Below are positions 44,696 through 55,495 of a stretch of DNA of 64,000 bases, piece by piece. A program made the position numbers and the translations under genes. Source of the DNA: Lepus europaeus. Taxonomy: Eukaryota; Chordata; Mammalia; Lagomorpha; Leporidae. The notes beneath the pieces are model-generated. The model had not been told where the DNA came from. It saw only the letters and a program-made list of their open reading frames with translations, and made no database searches. The DNA is taken from contig NC_084835.1 of NCBI RefSeq assembly GCF_033115175.1, positions 59,130,448 to 59,194,447 of the forward strand, given 5' to 3'. The number at the start of each line of letters is the position of its first letter. The first letter of the stretch is position 1.

Positions 44696-46135
44696 GCTAG
44701 GATTTATCTAACACTTCTTTTTACAAAATCAGCAAAAGAAAACAGTAAAGACCTTGTTAAAAGCAAATTCCTATATTACCAATATTTTCCCCTAAAATAG
44801 GATAGTGAAACCACTCATTATACGAGCAAGGAAGTACACCAAAATGATAATTTTACTTTCTTGATGTTTAAAGTTAGATTTCTTTCCTGTCAGAAGCACA
44901 AAATAAATATTTATATAGGGACCACCCATGCATAGCAAATTGTAGGAGTGGCAGGAATGACTGTACTGCCTTGTAACCATGCTGGTAAAAAATATTTACA
45001 TAACTCCGAGCTTCCAGGGGAAAGTTATTATATTTAGTTATTTCATGAGTGCAGAGGGCTCAACATAAACAAATGTTCTAATTTATCCTCATAGTACATC
45101 ACCTCAACACTACAGATGCTGTTCAGATTAAACCAAGCTAACAAGAAGATCTAAATTCCTTCTAAGAGGGAAATAATATCTTTTTTTTAACTTCTATTGC
45201 ATTGTGTCTTTGTCTTTCTTAAACTTTTCATCTCCCACCATATATTAATCATTACTGTACATGTTCTTCTTCTGCAAGTTTAAGGGAAAAAGCTTTTATT
45301 GTCATCTAAAATGTCAATGTGCCTTGTACGTTGCTGAATATGAAAGCTGAATTTTCATAACTGAGTATGCTGCAATGAAAACCTAAGCCTTACCAGTTTT
45401 TAACCTTTTCAGGACCATCAGCCACTTGGAGAACTTCTTCAAAGCTATGGACCTTTCGTCAGGAAACCATATACACAATTTTCCATTTAATCCTGGGCAC
45501 CTCCTGAAGCCCTTAAGAGGAGCCTCATTAATGATCGTTGGCACATGAAATACCAGTAGCTAACCTGTTCTTCAACTAAAGAGAAACAGGGCTAAAAAGA
45601 GGGCATCAGAGTTATGTCTCTACCACACCACCCAGGGTAGCCCTAAGCTAAAGCAAGAAAACAAGAATCAGGCATCTACTGACCACCTATCCACCTCTAA
45701 TCACAAGAAAGCCAGCAAATCAAAACAAACCAGATGTTCTCTTCAAGAAGATGATCGCTTTCAAGGCAGAGAACACATTCCAGTATCAACAGCTTCCCTA
45801 TCCCAAGGGAAGCCCTCCAGTCCATAACTCCATCCAAACACCCAGATCTCCCAAGCAAGTTTTTATCACCTTATTCTTAATTATAAATGGACAACTAAAG
45901 AATATACACATTTGAGGCACGCCTGCCACATGAAAGAGATGGAAATTAAAAGAAAAACAATATATTGGGAGAAAAAAAAAAGAAAGAGAGAAAGAATCCA
46001 GGTAGCAGAGTAGGTGAGGGGTCACACAAGCCCCATCAACAATACAATTGCCAGTAAGTATCCTCAGAGACAGCTAAGAAAGCACTGCCTCAAACAACAA
46101 GTGAACAGCATTACTATGAGAAATTAACAAGCAAT
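44696..46135. other. Long repeat-poor stretch of intron 2
   Basis: About 1.4 kb without SINEs. The part at 45400-45540 looks like an old dispersed element but I cannot name it. No exon recognised. Confidence 0.4.
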
Positions 46136-46685
46136 ACATTAAAATTTTTAAGTTATAGCTAAAATTTAAAACTTCACTAGAAATAAGTCAATGAAATTTC
46201 CCAAACTGTAGAATAAGAAGGCATAACAAGATAGAAAAGATCTAGTAAACTATATGTAATCAGTGAAAAATCTAAAAATACAATTAAAAGACAATTCCAT
46301 TGATAATAACTTTAAAAAGAATAAAGTACTTATGAATAAAATTAACAAAAGAAATGTAAGACTTGTATAACTGAGAACCACAAAATATTGAAAAAAAAAT
46401 AAAGAAAATCTACATGCAATGAAAGACATGTATGTTCATGAATTAAAAGATTTATTGGCAATACTCCCTAAATTTATCAACAAATTCAACATAACCCCTA
46501 TTAAAATCCCAGCTGGCAACAACAAAGCCACAATCTGTGAAAGAAATAATGGCAAACTGGACTTCCTAAATTTAAAAAGTTCTGCCCTGCCAAAGACACT
46601 CTCCAGAGAATGAGAGGATAAGACATAAACCAAGAGAAAATATTTGCAAACGTCTTATCTGATTAAGACTTAACCAACACACACA

Positions 46686-46871
46686 TGTTGGGGACTTGGA
46701 TGGAGTTCCTGGCTCCTGGTTTTGACCTGGTCTAGCCCCAGCCATTGAGGCCATTTGGGGAATGAACTAGCAGATAGAAGATCTCTGTCTCTCTCTCTCT
46801 CTCTCTTCTCTCTGTAAATCTACCTTTCAAATAAATAAATAAATAAGTCTTTTAATAGCAAAAAAAAAAAA
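46686..46871 (+). mobile_element. C-repeat SINE, 5'-truncated, inside the L1
   Basis: Starts mid-body at GGGGACTTGGATGGAGTTCC and ends AAATAAATAAATAAGTCTTT plus an A run. Confidence 0.9.
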
Positions 46872-46915
46872 TACTCCAAAGACCTTTATAGATATCTCAT
46901 CAAAGAAAATGTACA

Positions 46916-47170
46916 AGGGCCGGTGCTGTGGCATAGCGGGTAAAGCTGCCACCTACGGTGCTGGCATCCCATATGGGCGCCAGTTCGAGTTCCAACTGCT
47001 TCACTTCCAATCTAGCTCTCTGCTATGGCCCGGGAAAGCAGTAGAAGATGGCTCAAGTCCTTGGGCCCCTGCACCCACATAGGAGACCTGGAAGAAGCTC
47101 CTGGCTCCTGGCTTCAGAATGGACCAGCTCCGGCCTTTGCAGCCATTTGGGGAGTGAACCAGCAGACAGA

Positions 47171-47211
<41 letters not shown>

Positions 47212-47272
47212 TCTGCCTCTCTGTAACTCTGCTTTTCAAATAAATAAATAAATCTTTAAAAAGAGAGAGAGA
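46916..47272 (+). mobile_element. C-repeat SINE, well preserved, inside the L1
   Basis: Box A-like GTGGCATAGCGGGTAAAG and B box AGTTCGAGTTCC are intact, followed by a 16-unit CT tract. Target copies GAAAATGTACA (46905-46915) and GAAAATGTATA (47273-47283). Confidence 0.96.
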
Positions 47273-48132
47273 GAAAATGTATAGTTAGCAAAACAGTATA
47301 TGAAAAGATACTCAACCTCATCATATGTCATTAGGAAATTGCAAATAATAGTAATAGTGATACTATGACACATCTATTAGAACGGTGAAAATCCAAAATA
47401 GTAACAACATCAAATGCTGGTGAGGATGCAGAACAACAGGAACAATCATTTATTGTTGGTAGGAATACCCAAAAAGATGGTATAGCCACTTTGGAAAATG
47501 GTTTGGCAATTTCTTACAAAACTAACCATACTTTTACCAAACAATCCAGCAGTTGCACTTCTTGGTAGTTACCCAAATGAGGTGAAAATTTATGCCCATA
47601 CAAAAACATGCACAAGGATGTTTACAGCAGATTTACTCAGAACTACCAAATTCTGGAAGCAACCAAGATTTCCTTCAAAAAGTGAATGGATAAGCAAATT
47701 GTGTTACACCTATACAATGACATATAATCAGTGAGTACATTTGTACAATGAGAAGTTAATCAGAGACAAAGAGATGCCCTATAAAGCCATGAAAAAGCAT
47801 GAAGGAAACAACTGTATATTGCCAAGTGACAAGCCAATCTGAAAATCTGTAGGATTCCAACTCCATAATATTCTGGAAAAGGCAGAACTACAGAGACAAT
47901 AAAAAAGTTTCATTATTGCTAGGGGCTTGAAAGGAGGAAAGGAGAGATGAATAGATTGGAGCACAGAGTATTTTTAGGGAGTGAAACTATTCTGGATGAT
48001 TGCCTAATGGCAGATACATTACAATATGCATTTCTCAAAACCCATAGAAAGGTGGACAAAAAGCATGAACCTAATATAAACCATGGATTTTAGCTAATAA
48101 CAGTGAATCAGTAGTTACAAGTATACTACACT

Positions 48133-48478
48133 GGGCCGGTGCCGCGGCTCACTAGGCTAATCCTCTGCCTGCAGCGCTGGCACACCGGGTTCTAGTCCCA
48201 GTTGGGGCGCCAGATTCTGTCCCGGTTGCCCCTCTTCCAGGCTAGCTCTCTGCTATGGCCTGGGAGTGCAGTGGAGGATGGCCCAAGTGCTTGGGCCCTG
48301 CACCCCATGGGAGACCAGGAGAAGCACCTGGCTCCTGGCTTTGGATCAGCGCGATGCGCAGGCTGCAGCGTGCTGGCCGCAGCGGCCATTGGAGGGTGAA
48401 CCAATGGCAAAAGGAAGACCTTTCTCTCTGTCTCTATCTCTCACTGTCCACTCTGCCTGTCAAAAAAAAAAAAAAAAA
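48133..48478 (+). mobile_element. Young-type C-repeat SINE inside the L1
   Basis: Full-length with the long GC-rich variant (GCGATGCGCAGGCTGCAGCG). Target copies GTATACTACACT (48121-48132) and GTATACCACACT (48479-48490). Confidence 0.97.
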
Positions 48479-48600
48479 GTATACCACACTAATGCAAGAT
48501 GTTAATAATAGGGGAACCTGAAGAAACACATGGGGAAGTGTGAGAACTCTGCTCAACTTTTCTATAAACCTGAAGCTTTTCTAAAAAGCAAAGTCTACTA

Positions 48601-49440
48601 TATTTTTAAAATTTTAGCTGACTTGATTATAGAAATTGGTAAGCTATTGCTACAATTCATGTAGAAATACAAGAGACCTAAAACAGCCACAACAATTTTG
48701 AAAAAGAACAAAGTTGGATAATTCATACTTCTTAATTTCAAAACATATTATAAAGCGACAGTAATCAAGACTATGTGGTACTGGCATAAAGACAGACCTA
48801 TTGATCAATGGGGCAGAAATGAGAGATTATAATTAAATCTTATATTTATGGTCACATAATTTTTTAATAAGAGTTGCAATATAATTTAATGGGGAGGAGA
48901 GTGCTGGGACAAAATAATGAACTTGGACCTCTCTCCCCATCTCATAACATACACAAAAATTCACTCTAAAGGGATCCTTGACCTAAATGTAAGAGCTAAA
49001 ACTATAAAACTCTTAAAAGAAAATACATGAATAAATCTTTATGACCTTAAGTAACAGTTTCTTGGATACAACACCAAAACACAAGCAACAAAAGAAAAAA
49101 ACAGATGCACTGGATTTCATTTTGTGCTATAAATATATAAAATGAAGGTAAAAAGAAAACCTATAAAATGAGAGAAAATATTTGCAAATCATATATGTGA
49201 TAAGGGCCTTGTACACATAACATACAAAGAAGATATGAAAGAAGGCATACATTGTATGGTTGCATTCATACTAAAAGTCCCTAACAGGCATATAGAGAGA
49301 AAGCAAATGAATGGTTGTCTAGAGGCAGGTGGGAGAGAAGAGGGAATGATTACTACAGTGTGGGGTTTCTTTCTGAGGTAATGAAAATGTTCCAAAATTA
49401 GACTGGTGATGGTTGCACAACTCTCTCTGAATATGTGAGG
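48601..49440 (+). mobile_element. Second old L1 fragment (ORF2 then 3' UTR)
   Basis: AAATACAAGAGACCTAAAAC, GGCATAAAGACAGACCTATT and GATCCTTGACCTAAATGTAA belong to a more 5' part of ORF2 than the preceding 3' end. This therefore starts a separate element or a rearranged piece. A GTGATGGTTGCACAACTCTC 3' UTR block closes it. Confidence 0.7.
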
Positions 49441-49513
49441 AGGCAGTAAAAGAACTAAGAGGCAGACAGACAGGGAAAATAATGGATCCTATAACCATAA
49501 GAAATCAAGTTCT

Positions 49514-49862
49514 AGGGTCGCGCTGTAGCATAGCGGGTAAAGCTGCCACCTGCAGTGCCAGTATCCCATATGGGTGCCGGTTCAAGTCCCAGATGCTCTG
49601 CTTCCAATCCAGCTCTCTGCCATGGCCTGGGAAAGCACTAGAAGATGGCCCAAGTGCTTGGGCCCCTGCACCCGCACTGGAGACCCAGAAGAGGCTCCTG
49701 GCTTTGGATCAGCACAGCTCCAGCCATTGTAGCCAAATGGAGAGTGAACCAATGGATGGAAGACCCCTCTCTATCTCTCTCTCTCTCTCTGCCTCTCCTT
49801 CTCTGTGTGTGTGACTCTGACTTTCAAATAAATAAATAAATCTTTGAAAAAAGAAAGAAAGA
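49514..49862 (+). mobile_element. C-repeat SINE, older type, well preserved
   Basis: GTAGCATAGCGGGTAAAGCT head, B box GGTTCAAGTCCC, tail AAATAAATAAATAAATCTTT. Confidence 0.95.
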
Positions 49863-50212
49863 GGGGCTGGCACCATGGCTCATTTGGTTAATCCTCCTCC
49901 TGCGGCACCGACATCCCATGTGGGCACCAGGTTCTAGTCCCGGTTGCTCCTCTTCCATTCCAGCTCTCTGCTGTGGCCCGGGAAGGCAGTGGAGGATGGC
50001 CCAAGTGCTTGGGCCCTGCACTGCATGGGAGACCAGGAGGAAGCATCTGGCCCCTGGCTTCGGATCAGCGCAGCGCCGGCCATGGCGGCCATTTTGGGGT
50101 GAACCAACAGAAGGAAGTCCTTTCTCTCTGTCTCTCTCTCTCTCACTGTCTAACTCTGCCTGTCAAAAAAAAAAAAAAAAAAAAAAGAAAAGAAAAAAGA
50201 AGAAAAGAAAAC
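49863..50212 (+). mobile_element. Young-type C-repeat SINE abutting the previous copy
   Basis: GGGGCTGGCACCATGGCTCA head, CTAACTCTGCCTGTC end, then a 45-base A/G-rich tail. Confidence 0.93.
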
Positions 50213-50219
50213 AACTTCT

Positions 50220-50660
50220 GACATCAGAGCAAACCACATGCATTTCTAGCTGATCTGCAACATTTTTCAATGGTGACACCTCTGAAGTGACCAGTGAGGT
50301 AACTTCTTTCAACTGTTTCTGGTCATCAAGATAACATTTCTCAACTGATCAGAGCCCATGACCACTTCCCGAGATGTGCAGAACGACCTACACTTCTCAA
50401 CAGAAAGATAAACCTGCTCAGGGATCATGACCACTTCCCGAAATGTACATAAGATAAATGTTCTCAACTGACCGGAGACCAGACCCCTGACATATGGAAA
50501 CCACATGGGGAACTGATCAATCAACAAGCACTCCCATATAAGCCTTACTGGAACTCTCCCTTGGGTCCCTCCTGGTTAGCAGGAGTCTTTGCTTCTCATC
50601 ATTGTCCACATCATAAATTTTCCTCTGTGAGACAAAGAACCAACCCTACTGGAACTCCTG
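50220..50660 (+). mobile_element. LTR-like block with internal U3-type repeats (tentative)
   Basis: Two related units of about 60 bp share ATGACCACTTCCCGARATGT and TTCTCAAC (50341-50401, 50402-50466), with a third partial unit after. They are followed by a CCCATATAAGCC TATA-like box (50533-50544) and CCCTTGGGTCCCTCCTGG, as in retroviral U3-R regions. No retroviral coding sequence flanks it. Confidence 0.45.
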
Positions 50661-50746
50661 CAACAAATATACCAAAATCCACTGAATCACATACTTAAAT
50701 GAGCGAGTCAAAGCAGTTTTGCATTATTTTAAAAAAGATATTACAT

Positions 50747-51054
50747 GGAGCCTGCACTGTGACATAGCGGGTAAAGTATTCCATATGGCCGCTGGTTCAA
50801 GTCCCAGCTGTTCCACTTCCAATTCAGCTCCCTACTAATGTGCCTGGGGAAACAGTGGAAGATGGCCCAAGTGCATGGACCCTTATACCCATATGGAAGA
50901 TCTGGAAGAAGCTCCTGGCTCCTGGCTTCAGAATGGCCCAGCTCCAGCAGTTGTGGCCATTTGGGGAGTGAACCAGCAGATGAAAGATCTCTCTGTCTCT
51001 CCTGTCTCTGCAACTCTGCCTTTCAAATAAATAAATAAATCTTAAAAAAAAAAA
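50747..51054 (+). mobile_element. C-repeat SINE, older type, head deletion
   Basis: AGCCTGCACTGTGACATAGC then directly GTAAAGTATTCCATATGG. Target-like copies AAAAGATATTACAT (50733-50746) and AAAAGATATAACAC (51055-51068). Confidence 0.93.
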
Positions 51055-51068
51055 AAAGATATAACACA

Positions 51069-51554
51069 CGAAAGATCTTATACTCATTTAATCAGAGCTC
51101 CAAAAAGGAATATTTATATATGTATGTGTATACACACACACACACACCAGGAATTTTCCAGTCTTTGGCTCAAAATTGACACTCTCCCAAAAGACTCACA
51201 AGGTGCCCCAAAATGAATGAAAGGACCCGCACCAAGATTCACAGTTTATATTTTCCAAGGAAAAGGAGATGACAGGAAAAGTTTCTAGAGAGAAGAAATA
51301 GCTAATGAGGTCCACTCTAGAGAACAAGACACAGACTGGCATCAGATTTCTAATAAGCAACATGGAATGCCAGGAAGTAGTGGTCTTCAAAGTTCTGAGA
51401 GAAAAGAATTTAACAGAATTCTAGATTCAGACAAACCATCAATCAAGTCTAAGGCAAAAATGAATGCATTTTCAAGATATGCAGCACCCAGAAAGTTTAC
51501 TTCCCACACAACCTTTCTTAGGAAGTTACTTGAAGGCATGATATAACAGAATGA
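51069..51554. other. Intron 2 stretch with a CA microsatellite
   Basis: A TATA/CA tract at 51116-51147. The rest resembles old L1-type 3' sequence only vaguely. Confidence 0.4.
51130..51147. repeat. CA dinucleotide microsatellite
   Basis: About eight CA units after a degenerate TATG/TATA tract. Confidence 0.9.
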
Positions 51555-51566
51555 GGGATCCAATTT

Positions 51567-51882
51567 TTTTTGTTATTTATTTATCTGAAAGGCAGAGTAA
51601 CAGAAAGAGGGGAAGAGACACAGAGAGAGGGATCTTCCCCCCCAAATAGCCTCAATAGCAAGCACAGGGCCAGGCCAAAGGCAGGAGCAGGAACTCAATT
51701 CAGGTCTCCCATGAGGGTGGCAGGGACCTAAGTACGTGGGCCATCCCCTGCCGCTTTCCCAGGCACATTAGCGGGGAGCTGGAATGGCAGTGCAGCAGCA
51801 GGGACTTGAACGGGCACTCATATAAGATGCTAGCATCACAGGTGATGGCTTAACTCACAATGCTGGGGGGTGAGGGTGGGCA
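51567..51882 (-). mobile_element. C-repeat SINE, old copy
   Basis: Target copies GGGATCCAATTT (51555-51566) and GGGAATCAATTT (51883-51894). Body CCCTGCCGCTTTCCCAGGCA. Confidence 0.92.
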
Positions 51883-51894
51883 GGGAATCAATTT

Positions 51895-52137
51895 GAAAAA
51901 ATAACCCAAGAAACGATGGAACAAATTCAGGAATGTAATAGCGAAAAGTTACTCTACAACAGCTTGCCTCAGATCTACTTAGCAATCAGTTAGGTCTGGA
52001 AACATCAAGTCTGATAAAGAATTTAAAACAACATAAGGTGTTAACAAGTGATGAGGCAAGATAAAGAAAGATGATTAGAAACTCAAGAAAAACAAAGTCA
52101 TTCAAGAAAGGAAATATAACCAGTGACCACAAAGTAC
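51895..52137. other. AT-rich intron 2 sequence
   Basis: Nothing recognised. Confidence 0.4.
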
Positions 52138-52339
52138 CAGGCGTAGGGAAATTTTCCCAGCCAAGGGCCATTTGGATATTCATAACATTATTCACAGGCC
52201 ATACAAAATTACCCACTTAAAAATTATCCCGCTACAAATTTACTGAATTTCAAGTCTTGCCTGCAGATGCCTGAGCAGGGCCACACCAAAGGATTTCATG
52301 TGCATTATACGGCCTGCAGGCTGGACATTCCCCACCCTG
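52138..52339. mobile_element. hAT-like nonautonomous DNA transposon fossil
   Basis: Imperfect terminal inverted repeats: left CAGGCGTAGGGAAATTTT, right complement CAGGGTGGGGAATGTC. The interior GGGCCATTTGGATATTCATA and GGCCTGCAGGCTGGACATTC recall mammalian hAT fossils. I cannot see a clean 8-bp target duplication. Confidence 0.5.
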
Positions 52340-52449
52340 ATAGTCAATAATATTTATATAATTATTACAATACAAACACGGTTTATTGATAGTCGGCTTT
52401 AGAATACACCTGTAGATAAAGCATAGAAGATTGAAACAGTTAAGAAACA

Positions 52450-52975
52450 GAACAAGGTTAGTAATTTACTGATATAGCACTTACATACTAGGCATTGTTT
52501 TAAGAATTTTTCCCTTATAACAACCACACAAAGCAGGTACAGTTATTATCCCTATTTTTTTTTAAAGACTTATTTATTTAAAAGTCGGAGTTACATAGAG
52601 GCAGAAGCAGAGAGAGAGAAATGTCTTCCATCTGCTGGTTCACTCCCCAAATGGCCAAAACAGCTGGAGCTGTGCTGACCTGAAGCCAGGAACCTGAAGT
52701 TTATATTGGGTCTCCCACGCATGTGCAGGGTCTCTTCCACTGCTTTCCCAGGCCATAGAAGAGAGCTATGGATTCAAACTGGTGCCCATATGGGATGCTG
52801 GCACTACAGGTGGTAGCTTTACCTGCTGTGCCACCGCAATGGCCCCTATCCCTATTTGACAGATGAAGAAACTGAGGCATTGAGAGGTCAGCTAACTTGC
52901 CCAAGGTTATACAGCCACTAAGTGGAAAACTGGATTCAGATTCAGCCAATGCAATTTCAGAGTTTGTGTCCTCGA
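52450..52975 (-). mobile_element. MIR, split by a C-repeat SINE
   Basis: After the insertion the sequence resumes with TTGACAGATGAAGAAACTGA, TTGCCCAAGGTTATACAGCC and TAAGTGGAAAACTGGATTCA, a textbook antisense MIR core. The left arm is at 52460-52557. Confidence 0.88.
52558..52846 (-). mobile_element. C-repeat SINE nested in a MIR
   Basis: Perfect target copies TATCCCTATTT at 52547-52557 and 52847-52857. Head complement GTGCCACCGCAATGGCCCC. Confidence 0.96.
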
Positions 52976-53030
52976 TCATTACATCACTGGCAGAGTAGAG
53001 GTGTTATCAACTTTGACAATATAAATTACA

Positions 53031-53625
53031 GAGCCAGTGCTGGGGCTTAGTAGGCTAAGCCTCCACCTGCAGTGCAGACATCCCATATGGGTGCTGATTC
53101 TTGTCCCAGCTGCTCCTCTTCCAATCCAGCTCTCTGCTTATGGCCTGGGTAAGCAGTGAAAGATGGCTCAAGTGCTTGGACCCCTGCACTTGCATGAAGA
53201 AGCTCCTGGATCCTGGCTTCTGGTGGAATGAGAAGGCCATGCCAAGATGGCCACTGGCAATGGAAACTGCCTGGCAACCGGCTGTGATTGGTTAGGGCAC
53301 AGACCACCCCTTGACCGGATTGGCTGCCTTGGCTATATAAGCTTCTGTAGCAACTGAAATAAATGAGTCTGCAGGCTGCTCGCCTCAGGCCTGCTTTCAC
53401 CTGGCTCCCTGGGTCTGTGTGGTGACTCTTCGCCTCTTGTCCCAATCACACTCCTCCTCTCAGAACGAATCCACCTCAACATCGGCTTCCGATCGGCCCA
53501 GCTCCAACCATTACAGCCATTTGGGAAGTGAACCAGAGGATGGAAGATCCTTTTCTCTGTCTCTCACTCTGTCTATAATTCTACCTTTCAAATAAATAAA
53601 TAAAATCTTAAAAAAAAATAAATAA
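53031..53625 (+). mobile_element. C-repeat SINE split by a solo LTR
   Basis: Head and body at 53031-53220 (to CTGGATCCTGGCTTC). It resumes at 53484 (GGCTTCCGATCGGCCCAG) and ends AAATAAATAAATAAAATCTTA. Confidence 0.95.
53221..53481 (+). mobile_element. Solo LTR of an endogenous retrovirus inside a SINE
   Basis: A 261-bp TG...CA block, TGGTGGAATG to CCTCAACA, with weakly matching inverted ends, splits a SINE and repeats GGCTTC on both sides (53215-53220, 53484-53489). It has an AAGATGGCC YY1-type motif (53244-53252), two inverted CCAAT boxes (ATTGG at 53287 and 53319), a TATATAA box (53334-53340) and AATAAA (53358-53363). There is no retroviral gene next to it. The TSD is six bases, or eight with two mismatches. 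Confidence 0.8.
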
Positions 53626-53987
53626 TGGGGCTGGTGCTGCGGCGTAGCAGGTAAAGCCATCACCCGCAGTGCCAGCACCCTATATGGGCACTGGTTCAAG
53701 TCCCGGCTGCTCCACTTCTGATCCAGCTCTCTGCTATGGCCTGGGAAAGCAGTAGAAGATGGCCCAGGTAATTGGGCCCCTGCACCCATGTGGAAGACCT
53801 GGAGGAAGCTCCTGGCTCCTGACTTCAGATCAGTGCAGCTCTGGACATTGCAGCCACCTGGGGAGTGAACCAATGATGGAAGACCTCTCTCTCTGTCTGT
53901 CTCTCTCAATCTCTCTCTCCCCTTCTGCTTCTGCTCTCTGCAACTCTGCCTTTCAAATAGATAAATAAATCTTTAAAAAAATAAAAG
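53626..53987 (+). mobile_element. C-repeat SINE, older type, well preserved
   Basis: GCTGCGGCGTAGCAGGTAAA box A region, GGTTCAAGTCCCGG B box, tail AAATAGATAAATAAATCTTT. Confidence 0.95.
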
Positions 53988-54044
53988 TACAATTAATACC
54001 CATTTCCCACATATTTTGATGCAGCCTATCAGAAGTCATGTCAC

Positions 54045-54393
54045 GGCCGGTGCCATGGCTTAACAGGCTAATCCTCCGCCTTGCGGCGCTGGCACACTGG
54101 GTTCTAGTCCTGATTGGGGCGCCGGATTCTATCCTGGTTGCCCCTCTTCCAGGCCAGCTCTCTGCTATGGCCCGGGAAGGCAGTGGAGGATGGCCCAAGT
54201 GCTTGGGCCCTGCACCCGCATGGGAGACCAGGAGAAGCACCTGGCTCCTGGCTTTGGATCAGCACGATGCGCCGGCCACGGCGGCCATTGGAGGGTGAAC
54301 CAACGGCAAAAAGGAAGACCTTTCTCTCTGTCTCTCTCTCTCACTATCCACTCTGCCTGTCAAAAAAAAAAAAAAAAAAAAAAAAGAAGAAGA
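54045..54393 (+). mobile_element. Young-type C-repeat SINE
   Basis: Perfect target copies AGAAGTCATGTCAC at 54031-54044 and 54394-54407. Long A tail with AAG repeats. Confidence 0.97.
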
Positions 54394-54407
54394 AGAAGTC
54401 ATGTCAC

Positions 54408-55156
54408 AAGTAGAAGATGCTGAAGGCAGTGTGCACAAATGCAAGGAAAAGTGATTTCTCTGCTTTCTCTAACATGAAGTGTGGTGCTACTGATGGATGG
54501 TAGAGTCACATGATCTCCCAAGACTGTGTGCAGCTCTAATAAACCCTCCCTTCTCTAGATTCCCTAAAGAAATGTACTGCTCTTCTTAAAATTTAATTAT
54601 ATTCTGTCTCAATGCTAACAAAAGAGAATAAAATTTATAAAGGGAAGCATAGGCTATTAATATTCCCTTCGTCCATCAGGAATGAAGGGATAGTGTCTGT
54701 AATTGATAGAATAGAACAGAAAGGCTTTATTAAATACACTATAGGAACGGAAAAGGTAACCTAGAGATAAGCTCAAAACAGTGATAAAAGTATGAAGGAC
54801 AGGGGGCAGGGTGGCAGAGAAGATGGTGAGCTACATCTGTATTATAGCTGAAAAGGAGTTTTATATTCATTACTGCTACAATTGATAACTCAAGAGGTTG
54901 TAGTAACAGCATTATTATATAGCCAAAAGGCTGTCACTAACAGTAGTCAAAAGAGAGCAGTTAACAGATGAAAAGTGGTTCTCCCTGAGTAACAGAAAAG
55001 AAGGATGGAGAATGGTGTATCAAGGGATTTATTTTTCACTGTGCAGCCTTCTAACAATTTAACAATTTATTACTCTGGTTAAAATTAATATTTAACACAT
55101 AATGGTTTCTTTCTTTAGAACTGAACAGAAGTAGAAGGAACCTGAGGTCTCTTAGC
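54408..55156. other. Intron 2 stretch without recognisable elements
   Basis: AT-rich; a possible old repeat at 54800-55130 could not be named. Confidence 0.45.
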
Positions 55157-55170
55157 CACCCAATCCATTT

Positions 55171-55481
55171 TTTTTTGGACAGGCAGAGTTAGACAGAGAG
55201 AGAGAAGGGTCCTCCTTCTGTTGCTTCACCCCTCAAATGGCCACTACGGCCGGCATGCTGGGCTGATCCGAAGCCAGGAGCCAGGTGCTTCCTCCTGGTC
55301 TCCCATGCGGGTGCAGGGCCCAAGCACTTGGGCCATCCTCCACTGCCTTCCCGGGCCACAGCAGAGAGCTGGAATGGAAGAGGAGTAACGGGGACAGAAT
55401 CTGGTACCCCAACTGGGACTAGAACCCGGGGTGCCAGTGCCGCAGGCAGAGGATTAGCCAAGTGAGCCGCGGCGCCGGCCT
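55171..55481 (-). mobile_element. Young-type C-repeat SINE
   Basis: Perfect target copies CACCCAATCCATTT at 55157-55170 and 55482-55495. Head complement GCCGCGGCGCCGGCC. Confidence 0.97.
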
Positions 55482-55495
55482 CACCCAATCCATTT

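Larger units (their letters stand above)
46136..48600 (+). mobile_element. Old L1 ORF2 and 3' end, hit by three SINEs
   Basis: Recognisable ORF2 blocks: ATTTATCAACAAATTCAACA with CCCTATTAAAATCCCAGCTG at 46470-46520, the CATATGTCATTAGGAAATTG region at 47325, TGGTGAGGATGCAGAACAAC at 47420, and GAAGCAACCAAGATTTCC at 47655. A TAAACCTGAAGCTTTTCTAA 3' end follows at 48560. Stops and frameshifts are numerous. Confidence 0.75.

Noticed and set aside
46916..47000. tRNA gene, because of intact box A and box B
   Set aside because: The segment is the tRNA-derived head of a SINE; it continues into the SINE body and A-rich tail and would not fold as a tRNA.
47161..47210. Possible regulatory GAGA-type array (CT repeats)
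   Set aside because: It is the standard CT-rich tract of the C-repeat SINE, longer than usual but not independent.
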